Below are positions 23,201-28,526 of a stretch of DNA of 64,000 nucleotides, piece after piece (position 1 is the first letter of the stretch; each line of letters begins with the position of its first letter). The position numbers and the translations under genes were made by a program. This stretch comes from Aurelia coerulea. Taxonomy: Eukaryota > Cnidaria > Scyphozoa > Semaeostomeae > Ulmaridae. The DNA lies in assembly GCA_039566865.1 (NCBI GenBank), contig CM076948.1, positions 25,307,001 to 25,371,000 of the forward strand. The letters are read 5' to 3'. The notes under the pieces were generated by a model. It was not told the DNA's origin. It ran no database searches and saw only the letters and a program-made list of their open reading frames with translations.

Positions 23201-26200
23201 CAACTTCGCCTTCACCTTCACCTCCCGGGGGGGGTACATGACTTGAGGATGGACGGGGGTCTGCCGCCCGGTTTTCAGAAAGCTACCCTCTTCTAATTAC
23301 CGAAACTTGCTTTTGATACCCACTTCTATGATGAATTTTGGCGGAAAACTGCCCATTTTAACCGTTTTTTGCGAATTTCAGCGAAACCCCACCCATGTTT
23401 ATGGAAAATTTGCTGAAAAAGGACCCTTGTTTAGAGAATTTTAGGCCCAAAAACCCACCCGTATGGGCGGCACATACCCGTACCCTAAATATGTTATGTA
23501 CCCCCCACCCCGGGCTTCACCTTCTGCTTAGGCAAAATTTGATATTCAGACAGTCTGCAATTTCAGCGTATACGCAAAAAACCCTGGCTGACAATATCTC
23601 CGAACCATTCTGTTTAGGCTGATAAACTCATTTTGTATAAGAAACAGCTTTTAATTCAACTGTAGGATCAATGTTTTGAAAGTAAGGAAACCGTGCTACC
23701 TGGACTGGATTTTAAAAGCAAAGAAACGTTTGTAATTTACAGCTTAATTTTCTAAAGTCACTGAAAAATGTTTTGACACTGTACAGTATCATCCGTTCAT
23801 AGGAATCTGATAGGTTGTTTGAGAACACCCCCGTCTAAGTGCCCCGGTGAGAGGTCAGATATTCACCGGGGTCCTAGTGACCGAAATATATGGTTAAATT
23901 TTCACCGGGGGTTCCAATTATGCAACGAGGAAGGCATTATTATTGGCGGGGTACTGTTTCTACGATGAAATTTTTTCTCAAAATTCTCCCCGGGGTTCGC
24001 CAATTTGCAGCCGAGGTTTCAATTGTGAGGCATTTCATACCGGGGAGATTCACGTCTTGTCCGAGGACCTATTTTGCTAAAAAAATTTCACCGAGGAAAT
24101 CACCGAGGTAGAATGTACCGGGGCACTTAGACGGGGGTGTTTGAGAGCTACAGGCTTTCGAATATCTGAACATTGCTCTGATTTACCCAGTTGATCCACA
24201 GTCACATTTTCTTTCACCAGACCAAGGGTGCTAGGACACCCATGTTTTGATTAAATATTTATTCATCTTGTTTCAATCTTTGTTGTTTGTTTTGTCTCAA
24301 CTTTTTGTGTCTTCAGCTGGGCTAACCGCTTTGTTGTTTGAGCGTTCAAATCGAGCTCCCTTGCATTCCTGTATGCTAGTGCGCCTTCACAGAGGAAAAA
24401 TTTCCTTTTGTTCCGTGAAGGTGCACCAACACACAGTAATACAAAAGGGAGTTAGATTTGAATAATCAAACAACAAAACATTTAGGCCAATTGAAGACAT
24501 GAGTTGAGACGAAACAAAGAAGAGAACAAAGATCAAAACATGAGTGTTCTAGCACCCTTGACCAGACCTACCAAACTACAGACTGATTCGCTTCTTCTTC
24601 GTTCTTTTCAGGAATGGAAAATCCTTTCCCAGCATACGTCTCAAAATTCTATATTGATCATAGCAACGATAAAAAGGTGTGGGGTTATTCTGCAGAGAAT
24701 ATTTGGGGATTCAAGGTAAATTTCTTCAAAGAGCCATAGTCACCCAGGATCCTTTGCGGGCTTGCTACAATTTCAGACTGTCCGCAAATCAAATTTGGCC
24801 TACATTAAGTACAAAAATTTTCGGCGGATAAAACTTCGGACAATAAACTTCGGCGAAAATATTTTCGGACACATTTTTGGTATTTCGGACAAATAAATTT
24901 TCGGACAACATTTTTGACTAGTCTTTAGATCATTTATGCAATATCACAGCAGCTTTTGAATTTATTGAAACAAAACATCTTCATAAAGTTTGGAATAGAG
25001 CCGTAGCATGTCCTAAAGTCCCTTCTAGCATAAGATTTTCTAAAGTAGAATAGCAAAAAATTCACCGATTTTCTTGTTTCTATTCGTATTCGTCAATTTT
25101 TTGTATACTTGCTTTAAATTGTAGTTGGTTGTCATAGGCACTTTAAATCTGCAAAAGGGTCTCCTTGTTCTGTGTCGTTTTCATAGCATCATTAATTTTG
25201 GCCATTTAGTGAGAACATGTAAATGGTGGTAGACGAAGAGGACTTTGTTGTTACTTGTTTTGACCATATGTTCTGACTATGACGATAATATTGGATTGGA
25301 ACCGTATTTTTCAAAAACTTTGCATGTTTACAATAACCTTTCGTGACGTGCTGGAGATTCGATTTCAGGTTTCTTGTCTTGGTTCCTATTTTGGGCATTA
25401 AATTCACACTACGCATGCGCATATGTATGCAAAAATTTTCGGCGTGACAAATTTTCGGACAACTACATATTTCGTACAAATAAATTTTCGGACAAGTCTT
25501 TGTCCGAAAGTTTGTCACGCCGAAAATTTTTACACTTAATGTAAACGGAAATTATTGATCCACAGTAACTGATAATAGAACAATTCAACTAAATTAAAGC
25601 TTTTCTATCAGTTTGACACAACTGCAATGTGGACCCATAGACCATATTCACGGTGACGTCTGTTCTTTTGGAATGCATCCTTCGCCTCGATATGATGTGG
25701 AGCTAAATCCCAATGCGTACATTGCTCGCAGTAACGCATGAAATAGTTGTGTACGTTTATTTGCATCAAAATAGGCATGTAGATATCTTGCTATGCTGGG
25801 ATTTGCATCATTCGCTTCGAATTGATATTGATCGTGCATAAGGTCCATGTCTATGGTTTCCGCTTAGGCCAGATCAGATTTTCAGACAGCCTGAAATTGC
25901 AACGTGCTCGCAAAGGACTCTGGTTGACAATGGCTCTTTAATTTCTGATGTTTTTTGTATTCGCATGATCGAAGATGAAATTGATTTCTTGTTATCATAT
26001 TTTCCATTCTTTAGCACTCTGAAAAGAAGTTAGTTCAAAAGGCCTAAATCTTGTGCCAGAAAATAATATCTTCTATGCTTCAAAATATTTTGACAACTCA
26101 ATCATAAAATACGTAATTCATTAGTTTTCATGCTCATTCAGCCAGCAAAACTATTTCGAACTCTGTTCAAAACATAATCGAATGTGGATTTTGAAATTGT

Positions 26201-27006
26201 CTTCTATATGCTTCTGAAAATATTTAGGCAAGGCAGTCAAGGTATTTTTCATATTTCTGATGTATTTCATTTGGTGAAGGTGAAGGGAGGGGTGGATCCA
26301 GCCAAAAGTTGAAGGGGGGGGGGGCAAAGAGGGCTCCAAAAACATAACAGAAAAGTGAGAGCGACGAAGGCACGCGAAAATCTTTTGACGCTTATGCAAG
26401 AAAACTCTTTGATTTTCTGCTAAATAATGCCTTGATTTTTATATTCCCCCATATTTAAATCGAAACAGTTAAAAAATTGTACGTTAGGGTCAGGATGAGG
26501 GGCGCTTTTCTCGCCAGAAAAGGGGCGCCAAGCTGAGTTTTCATCGTGAAGGAGGGCAGTTGCCCCCACTTGCCTCCCTAAATCTTCCACTGGTGAAGTT
26601 GCGGCTTTTCAGCGCCAAGTGCTGGGGTCGCAGAAGTACAGATGACCTAATCGAGTCGGTGACCCCTTTGTCCTGACGCTCAGGTTGTGGGGCTCTAACT
26701 AGGATTGAACTGTACTGGCTGCCAGTCAGTGGACTACACCATTGCACATTTTCGTTTCGAATTTCATAGCGTGCAAGGTGAAATTGATTTCCTGTTTCCA
26801 CCCAGTATATCACAACTCGGCCAAACTTGCGAGAATAGTTTTTTAATAGTAATATCTTTTATTCACAGATGTACACAGGCAACGATGATGCAAAACACGA
26901 GACGTTGAATGAAATCAGTCCACCAATCATTGCTCGCTATATCAGGATACACCCTACTGCATGGAAAAGCCACATTTGTTTACGATTCGAACTTGGCATA
27001 TGTTAA
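4597..27006 (+). CDS. Astacin-ShKT-F5/8C multidomain secreted metalloproteinase, 5'-partial, 9 exons
   Basis: A zinc endopeptidase of the astacin (M12A) family, predicted secreted or matrix-bound. Exons are 4597-4772, 6056-6277, 8721-9734, 13491-13700, 16183-16389, 20011-20092, 22058-22185, 24612-24715 and 26869-27006. All junctions are GT-AG and in phase, giving 759 residues in the window. Numbering from the first whole codon: zinc site HEIGHVVGFFHE at 28-39, Met-turn SIMHY at 83-87, Thr/Pro-rich linker ~134-430, ShKT-like domains ~432-583, and an F5/8 type C (discoidin) domain ~611-759 ending CLRFELGIC. Signal peptide, propeptide and the N-terminal half of the catalytic domain are missing; 1-4596 holds only repeats, so those exons probably lie off the left edge. 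Zinc ligands and the catalytic Glu are present, so activity is plausible. Astacins with ShKT tails are known in cnidarians, including nematocyst proteins, but nothing here shows the site of expression. Confidence 0.87.
4800..5282. mobile_element. ATGTCA-type MITE split by another palindrome
   Basis: The left part is 4800-4827 (GTGTCATCATGTGAGAT) and the right part 5192-5282 (GTGAGATTTGCAATAACGC to CACGTGACATCGAATC). The family is ~110 bp long with mirrored AGATGTCACGTGAGAT ends. Confidence 0.6.
4828..5191. mobile_element. Near-perfect palindrome (364 bp) inserted in a MITE
   Basis: CATGGGTATGAGGAAACAA at the left returns as its complement at 5171-5191, and the ~170-bp arms pair almost base for base (for example AACTACCAAATTCAAGTC). 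GTGAGAT flanks both sides (4821-4827, 5192-5198), consistent with a 7-bp or slightly longer TSD. Confidence 0.75.
5377..5976. mobile_element. ~600-bp foldback family, copy b, TSD TATCCAAAT
   Basis: Arms AAACAAGAGCAGATTTTG and the mirrored CAAAATCTGCTCTTGTT enclose the shared interior. TATCCAAAT lies at 5368-5376 and 5977-5985. It lies in intron 1 of the astacin gene, 79 bp before exon 6056. Confidence 0.9.
6056..6277 (+). CDS. Exon: astacin C-terminal subdomain with Met-turn
   Basis: Acceptor tttctag before 6056 and donor gtgagg after 6277; both ends carry the same one-base phase. It encodes YDYGSIMHYPWHAM, the astacin Met-turn with the zinc-proximal Tyr, then the closing part of the catalytic domain ending MYKEMCQR, whose Cys is the expected C-terminal disulfide partner. 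Confidence 0.9.
6429..7425. mobile_element. GAGCCATTGTCACCC-type inverted-repeat element, interrupted by a LINE
   Basis: GGTCAAACGAATTGAA at 6429 is mirrored by TTCAGTTCGTTTGACC ending near 7424. Inside are GAGCCATTGTCACCCAGGAT (6458) and GGGTGACAATGGC (~7360). Its middle carries the LINE fragment at 6591-7320. Confidence 0.55.
6591..7320 (-). mobile_element. LINE fragment (RTE/Nimb-like C-terminal region), minus strand
   Basis: Minus-strand blocks 7259-7032 (EQVKQFNYLGSILTSDGRSK, IDRRIGQAKSAF) and 6928-6608 (MKFFGHIVR, RGRQRIKQLDNIRGW) are typical of the end of a LINE reverse transcriptase. The 3' tail is a (GAA)n run, seen as CTT repeats at 6591-6609. Truncated and frameshifted. Confidence 0.75.
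7850..8331. mobile_element. AGCATAGGTTT-type inverted-repeat element
   Basis: AGCATAGGTTTCAAATCTTT at the left is mirrored by AAAGATTTGGAACCTATGCT at the right, and GGTGTAGAATTCTATGACC by GGTCATTGAATTTTACACC. A second copy at 18682-19934 confirms the family. Confidence 0.72.
8368..8552. mobile_element. Short palindrome (~185 bp)
   Basis: GATACGCTTTGTCCGAGG at the left and its complement CCTCGGACAAAGCGTATC at the right, with further pairing of TGTCCCCCCGTGCAGTAG and CCCACTGCACGGGGGGACA. No clear TSD. Confidence 0.75.
8573..8688. mobile_element. ATGTCA-type MITE next to an exon
   Basis: GATGTCACATGAGATTTGCG at the left and CACTTGACATCTAACCTG at the right are inverted copies. The element ends 32 bp before the acceptor of exon 8721, so the branch point of that intron may lie at or inside its edge. 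Confidence 0.75.
8721..9734 (+). CDS. Exon: Thr/Pro-rich mucin-like linker plus first ShKT-like domain
   Basis: The acceptor acgttttag before 8721 completes a split Glu codon from the previous exon; donor gtaagg follows 9734. The first ~295 residues are rich in Thr, Pro, Ser and Lys and contain a 38-residue tandem repeat (114-bp period, starts at 9017, 9131, 9245 and 9359; motif PLETTTPGTLPPK). Such a segment is expected to be extended and O-glycosylated. The last ~40 residues form an ShKT-like domain with a CCKSC ending. The long minus-strand reading frame opposite this exon is a by-product of its composition. Confidence 0.85.
9017..9470 (+). repeat. In-frame 114-bp coding minisatellite
   Basis: Four near-identical 114-bp units encode 38 residues each, with single-residue differences (for example I-R/I-G and K-K/R-K). 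More diverged units lie on both sides. The period is a multiple of three, so copy-number change keeps the reading frame. Confidence 0.9.
9864..10459. mobile_element. ~600-bp foldback family, copy c, 9-bp TSD TTCGTCATC
   Basis: The left arm starts AACAAGGGCAGATTTTG; the right arm ends ATGTGTCCTAGTT. TTCGTCATC lies at 9855-9863 and 10460-10468. The interior shows mirrored ATGCCCGCGGCAGATGTG-like blocks. Confidence 0.9.
10469..11003. other. Intron sequence, nothing recognised
   Basis: Contains a short ATC run at 10467-10478 and a G-rich patch at 10660-10700 (GGGGGGGTTGTCTATGGG). No gene or confident repeat boundary. Confidence 0.4.
11004..11458. mobile_element. TATAAGAAAC-type element, TA-flanked
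   Basis: CACTCATTTTTTTTTATAAG at the left and TTTCTTATAAAAAA...ACGTG at the right, with TA at 11002-11003 and 11459-11460. The interior shows the GTAGTACTAG motif seen in copies 3809-4464 and 31650-32107. Confidence 0.75.
11620..12218. mobile_element. ~600-bp foldback family, copy d, no matching TSD
   Basis: Full arms (AACAAGGGCAGATTTTG to CAAAATCTGCCATTGTT). The nine bases before it (CATTTATTC) and after it (TTAGCACGT) do not match, so this copy may have been rearranged. It lies 33 bp from copy e. Confidence 0.85.
12252..12850. mobile_element. ~600-bp foldback family, copy e, 9-bp TSD AGTCATTGC
   Basis: Arms as in copy d. AGTCATTGC lies at 12243-12251 and 12851-12859. Left and right arms are nearly complementary along ~230 bp. 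Confidence 0.92.
12999..13378. mobile_element. TATAAGAAAC-type element, TA-flanked
   Basis: CACGTATTTTTTCTTATAAG at the left and TTAAAAAAATACGTG at the right; TA at 12997-12998 and 13379-13380. It lies in the intron just before exon 13491. Confidence 0.75.
13491..13700 (+). CDS. Exon: two ShKT-like domains
   Basis: Acceptor ccttgtag before 13491 and donor gtgagttg after 13700. It encodes two six-cysteine modules, spaced C-x7-C-x8-C-x8-CC-x2-C and C-x6-C-x6-C-x10-CC-x2-C. Both use a doubled Cys near the end (CCKSC, CCKTC) where the classical ShKT pattern is C-x3-C-x2-C. Confidence 0.85.
13727..14124. mobile_element. Poly-G-ended inverted-repeat element with subterminal repeats
   Basis: Starts CACG then a G run and ends with a C run then CGTGCATC. 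TGTGCCGCGAGCAAGGGTA at the left pairs with ATATGCTCGCGGCAGACC at the right. Inside, about seven copies of a (C)AAGGGTAYCATTTT-like motif recur roughly every 40-50 bp. Confidence 0.6.
14293..15083. mobile_element. CCGGGTG-type palindromic element, TA-flanked (791 bp)
   Basis: CCGGGTGTCTCAAAAAAAAA at the left and TTCTGAGACACCCGG at the right, flanked by TA at 14291-14292 and 15084-15085. Long arms pair across CACATACCTTGCATTTGG and AAATGCAAGGTACGTGC. Confidence 0.85.
15213..15846. mobile_element. CCGGGTG-type palindromic element, TA-flanked (634 bp)
   Basis: CCGGGTGAGCCAGAAAAAAG at the left and TTTTTTCTGGCTCACTCGG at the right; TA at 15211-15212 and 15847-15848. The arms cover nearly the whole element (GCATCAAGAGTACTTCACAG mirrored near 15800). 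Confidence 0.88.
16183..16389 (+). CDS. Exon: canonical ShKT domain and basic connector
   Basis: Acceptor ttcctgcag before 16183 and donor gtaagt after 16389. It encodes a classical ShKT module (C-x6-C-x8-C-x10-C-x3-C-x2-C, ending CKESCGFC) followed by a Lys/Arg-rich connector with two more cysteines leading into the F5/8C domain. A second AG two bases downstream would break the phase, so 16183 is preferred. Confidence 0.85.
16390..17142. other. Intron sequence, nothing recognised
   Basis: Includes a TAGGTAG-rich patch at 16790-16812 and a run of alternating GTTCTG/GGTTCC words (16670-16740). No gene or element boundary is supported. Confidence 0.4.
17143..17395 (-). mobile_element. tRNA-derived SINE, minus strand
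   Basis: Minus strand reads GGTGTGGTGGCGTCAACAAG (A-box-like) and, ~60 bp later, GGGTTCGATTCCC (RNA polymerase III B box). A non-tRNA body with TACCTCTGAGTATTC-like words follows. The fold is too degraded for a functional tRNA. Confidence 0.65.
17578..17901. mobile_element. TTAA-flanked MITE (324 bp), AGGGGCTGGGTCACGTG ends
   Basis: AGGGGCTGGGTCACGTGA at the left and TACGTGACCCAGCCCCT at the right, with TTAA at 17574-17577 and 17902-17905. The TTAA duplication points to piggyBac-type mobilisation. Confidence 0.82.
17906..18681. other. Intron sequence with a partial AGCATAGG-family copy
   Basis: 18183-18240 (AGCATGGGG...GGGTGTAAAAATCC) and 18530-18640 resemble pieces of the inverted-repeat family at 7850-8331. 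The rest is unassigned. Confidence 0.35.
18682..19934. mobile_element. AGCATAGGTTT-type element with nested palindrome
   Basis: AGCATAGATCTCAAATC and GTGTAAAATTCTGTGACC at the left are mirrored by GGTCATAAAATTTTACACC and TTTGAACCCATGCT at the right. The palindrome at 19231-19815 is inserted within. 18925-19015 matches 8030-8110 inverted. Confidence 0.7.
19231..19815. mobile_element. CCGGGTG-type relative: CAGGATGTCCC palindrome, TA-flanked (585 bp)
   Basis: CAGGATGTCCCAAAAAAATG at the left and TTTTTGGGACACCCTG at the right; TA at 19229-19230 and 19816-19817. The arms pair across GCGACAAAACGGCAAAAGAT and beyond. Confidence 0.87.
20011..20092 (+). CDS. Exon: start of F5/8 type C domain
   Basis: Acceptor tttatttcag before 20011 and donor gtacgg after 20092. 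The short exon (82 nt) takes up the one-base phase and leaves two bases (AG) that join T of the next exon to give Ser. It encodes a Cys followed by ALSASSEL, matching the opening beta strand of discoidin domains (pattern I-x-ASS). Confidence 0.78.
20109..21137. mobile_element. CGGGGTGTCCC palindromic element with ATT microsatellite
   Basis: CGGGGTGTCCCAAAAAACTC and CACAGAAATGAGGC..TTTTTGGGATACCCTG are inverted ends; TGGCTGCTGTGGAGGGCC is mirrored by the CGCGGCCTCCACAG side. The left TA is intact (20107-20108), the right is not. It contains (ATT)n at 20169-20228. Confidence 0.68.
20169..20228. repeat. (ATT)n microsatellite
   Basis: About 20 uninterrupted ATT units. Confidence 0.97.
21384..21435. 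repeat. (GTT)n microsatellite, imperfect
   Basis: GTT units with GCT, GTG and TTT interruptions. Confidence 0.93.
21436..21897. other. Intron sequence, nothing recognised
   Basis: AT-rich intron sequence between the GTT microsatellite and a repeat arm; no supported feature. Confidence 0.35.
21898..22018. mobile_element. GAGCCATTGTCACCC-family arm, reverse orientation
   Basis: GATCTATAGTTTCCATTTAG, TTTTCAGACAGTCTGAAATC and GTGCCCGCAAAGGACC are the complement of the forward family arm at 22274-22640. It ends 40 bp before exon 22058. Confidence 0.7.
22058..22185 (+). CDS. Exon: F5/8 type C core
   Basis: Acceptor ctttgcag before 22058 and donor gttggt after 22185. It encodes GRLNGRLAWCSA and QHIMIDLGTVSTVKQI, the ARLN...W and L-x-x-DLG strands typical of F5/8C domains. 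Inverted copies of one repeat family flank this exon (21898-22018 and 22274-22640). Confidence 0.88.
22274..22640. mobile_element. GAGCCATTGTCACCC-family arm, forward, split by a LINE fragment
   Basis: ATCATTGTCACCCAGGGTCC and GCGGGCACGCTACAA (22274-22320) continue at 22577 (CGCTACAATTTTAGATTATC, GGCCTAAATGGAACTGTAGA). The gap holds the LINE remnant. Confidence 0.65.
22320..22573 (-). mobile_element. LINE 3' remnant with (GAA)n tail, minus strand
   Basis: Minus strand reads KRGRRRTAWVDNIRE, the basic block found near the C-terminus of RTE/Nimb-like LINEs, followed by a 3' UTR and a short GAA run (CTT at 22322-22331). Same type as 6591-7320. Confidence 0.55.
22842..23222 (+). mobile_element. 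tRNA-derived SINE, plus strand, interrupted by a hAT-like MITE
   Basis: GTTGTGGCACAGTGGTGTAA (A box) and GGGTTCGATACC (B box) precede a body ending GCAACTTCGCCTTCACCTTC. The copy is broken at 22920-23102; outside the insertion it aligns with the minus-strand copy at 36735-36926. Confidence 0.8.
22920..23102. mobile_element. hAT-like MITE (183 bp) with 8-bp TSD CCAGGTAG
   Basis: Ends CATCGGCGTAGGGAGA and TCTCCTACGCCTATG are inverted copies. CCAGGTAG lies at 22912-22919 and 23103-23110. Confidence 0.83.
23224..23515. mobile_element. Poly-G-ended inverted-repeat element
   Basis: CCCGGGGGGGGTACATGACT at the left and ATGTACCCCCCACCCCGGG at the right. Internal GGGGGTCTGCCGCCCGG pairs with CCCGTATGGGCGGCACA. 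Confidence 0.65.
23825..24140. mobile_element. ACACCCCCGTCTAAGTGCCCC palindrome-ended element (316 bp)
   Basis: ACACCCCCGTCTAAGTGCCC at the left and GGGCACTTAGACGGGGGTGT at the right are exact inverted copies. Several CACCGGGG/CACCGAGG words recur inside. Confidence 0.83.
24224..24560. mobile_element. hAT-like inverted-repeat element with 8-bp TSD ACCAGACC
   Basis: AAGGGTGCTAGGACACCCAT at the left and ATGAGTGTTCTAGCACCCTT at the right. ACCAGACC lies at 24216-24223 and 24561-24568. It lies 43 bp before exon 24612. Confidence 0.82.
24612..24715 (+). CDS. Exon: F5/8 type C middle strands
   Basis: Acceptor tcttttcag before 24612; the donor gtaaat after 24715 leaves phase zero. It encodes YVSKFYIDHSND..VWG, equivalent to the YxVxYSNDGxxW strand of discoidin domains. 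Confidence 0.88.
24724..25943. mobile_element. GAGCCATTGTCACCC-family element with nested insertions
   Basis: GAGCCATAGTCACCCAGGAT at the left and TGGTTGACAATGGCTC at the right, with mirrored CAGACTGTCCGCAAATC / GATTTTCAGACAGCCTG. Nested within are the TTTTCGGCG-ended element (24812-25536) and an unassigned block at ~25640-25850. Confidence 0.65.
24812..25536. mobile_element. AAAAATTTTCGGCG-ended element
   Basis: ACAAAAATTTTCGGCG at the left and CGCCGAAAATTTTTAC at the right. Repeats of AAATTTTCGGACAA occur near both ends, and an internal TGCAAAAATTTTCGGCGTGA is close to the right end. Flanks AAGT/CTTA are not a clear TSD. Confidence 0.5.
26262..26752 (-). mobile_element. tRNA-derived SINE, minus strand, interrupted
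   Basis: 26592-26752 is the complement of the SINE at 22842-23222 (GTTGCGGCTTTTCAGCGCC...GATTGAACTGTACTGGC). The GGTGAAGGTGAAG tail is at 26273-26285. A G-rich element at 26286-26591 (left GGTGGATCC, right CTTCCACTG) separates them. Confidence 0.65.
26869..27006 (+). CDS. Exon: F5/8 type C end and stop
   Basis: Acceptor attcacag before 26869; stop TAA at 27004-27006. It encodes IIARYIRIHPTAWKSHICLR and FELGIC, the conserved carboxyl edge (ARYIRIxP and ICLRxELxGC) of the F5/8C domain. The protein ends directly at the domain's last Cys. Confidence 0.9.
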   Translation: MYTGNDDAKHETLNEISPPIIARYIRIHPTAWKSHICLRFELGIC

Positions 27007-27167
27007 AGAAAACCTAGGCTTTAGGTCTCGTTTAAACTGAGAGTTAAACTACTCCAAAAGTAACGAACGAGATTTTGGGATTTTAAAGATCTCTGGGAGT
27101 TTTGAAAGATTTTTGAGATTTTTTCTCAAAGAGTCTCTTTTAAAATAACGTTTTTATTTGTTTGGAA

Positions 27168-27292
27168 ATCCTGTCTCGCATTAGATGTCAGGTATGAGGT
27201 ACGATAATAAAAACACACACAAAAAGGAGTTTCTTGCGACATTTGTTTTTGAGTCATCAACCCCAACCTGACATCTAATGTTAGACATTCTC
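27168..27292. mobile_element. ATGTCA-type MITE relative in the astacin-gene 3' region
   Basis: GTCTCGCATTAGATGTCAGG at the left and CCTGACATCTAATGTTAGAC at the right. It contains AATAAA at 27206. Confidence 0.72.
27206..27211 (+). promoter_or_regulatory. Candidate poly(A) signal of the astacin gene inside a MITE
   Basis: AATAAA lies 200 bp after the stop codon and is the only clear copy nearby. It falls inside the short inverted-repeat element at 27168-27292, so the transposon may supply the gene's 3' end. Confidence 0.4.
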
Positions 27293-28396
27293 CAGTAAAG
27301 TATTTATCGTGTCTGTCTGTAGCATTTATGTAAAATTGTATGTAGTTAACTCCTTACTTTCTATTTGACGCCATGGGATAGTCATAGGCTATTGCTCCTC
27401 ATGGTATAGTTCTTGTAGTATTGTTAAGTAGTTTTTATAGGCAGAGTAATCTGTAGCATGTATTGTAAATTTTAAAGGTATATACAAAAAAGATTTTTCC
27501 TGAGATTTAAAAGTTGTTTTAAGATCTCTACGACTTTTTCAGATTTTTATGATTTTTTGGGAAAGTGTATGAGATTTCTTGAATGATTTGCCTCTCAGTT
27601 TAAACTTTACCCGTACACCTTTAGATCTGTAACAAAATTTAACGGATCACCCTTATCATAATGATAATGAAATAATGAATAATAAGAAACCGACTTTATA
27701 CAGGATGATCTATCAGTTCCAAAAAGTACTTTTCTCACTAGAGTCCTGTTCATATATATTGATCCAAGGGTGCCTACCTTGTAGGAGCTGTATTTATTCC
27801 CAATTCCCAGTACTGTAGAGCAATTGGTGTCCTGTGACCCAGTACACAGAGTCAGTCCTGTGAAGGTCAAGATGACGTATGAATAACTTTGTGGTTTCAA
27901 ATTCCGGTGTTGATGTAATACGAGATCAACTGTTATACGAGTTGGCCACAGGTAACCAGACTGCGTGATTTTTGATTGATCAACACCAACAGACGTTAGA
28001 ATTTTAAAATCCTTGTTAACAGGACTGGGTCACAGGACACCAATTACTCTGTGTACTGGGTCACTCTGTGTACTGGGTCACGGGTACAGGGGGGCTCGTA
28101 CCGCACTATCCAATCATACTGGGGTGTGCGCCAGTTTTGGGGTGGTTTTTGATACGAAAATTCTGCAACTGGGGTATACTTTTTGAAGAAATATTCTGGG
28201 ATTGGAGTCTAATTTTTGCTAGAAATTCTGGGAATGCTCAGGTTTGGGGAAAACAGCAATTTTCCTATTGTTTTGTAGTGAAAAAATTTGTCGGAAACCA
28301 CATGAAACTGTTGCGGTAGAGAAGAAAGTATAGAATCCAGCACTCCCTCTGCGGGGCTAATTGCCTCTTTCGCATATTTTGAGCATATAATGATTG
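27293..28396. other. Intergenic sequence between the two genes
   Basis: Contains a duplicated ACTGGGTCACAGGACACCAA unit (27821-27846 inverted, 28024-28079 direct) and a G-rich block at 28079-28220 resembling the poly-G-ended family. A minus-strand reading frame at 27607-27900 has no recognisable family. Confidence 0.4.
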
Positions 28397-28445
28397 TGCG
28401 CATGCTCAAAACGAATCTGCACGAGTGGTAGGGAAATGGCGCGAA
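28397..28445 (+). promoter_or_regulatory. Possible SNRPB core promoter with NRF1-like and E2F-like sites
   Basis: About 120 bp upstream of the SNRPB start codon, TGCGCATGCT (28397-28406) resembles the NRF1 palindrome, and GGCGCGAA (~28438-28445) resembles an E2F site. Both are frequent in housekeeping promoters. No TATA box is evident. These are motif matches only. Confidence 0.3.
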
Positions 28446-28523
28446 TGGCCTAAACAACATCTGTTGAAAGACAAAGAAAATATAATTTTTATCGTCGTTG
28501 ATCGCAGCAATCAGCAACACAAA

Positions 28524-28526
28524 ATG
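28524..28526 (+). CDS. SNRPB: SNRPB exon 1 (start codon only)
   Basis: ATG is followed at once by the donor GTACGT. Joining it to 28643 gives [13 protein letters not shown], which aligns with the known SmB amino terminus and fixes the start. Any 5' UTR boundary is not visible. Confidence 0.85.

Noticed and set aside
27607..27900. 97-codon minus-strand frame between the two genes
   Set aside because: No recognisable family, and it overlaps a duplicated non-coding block.
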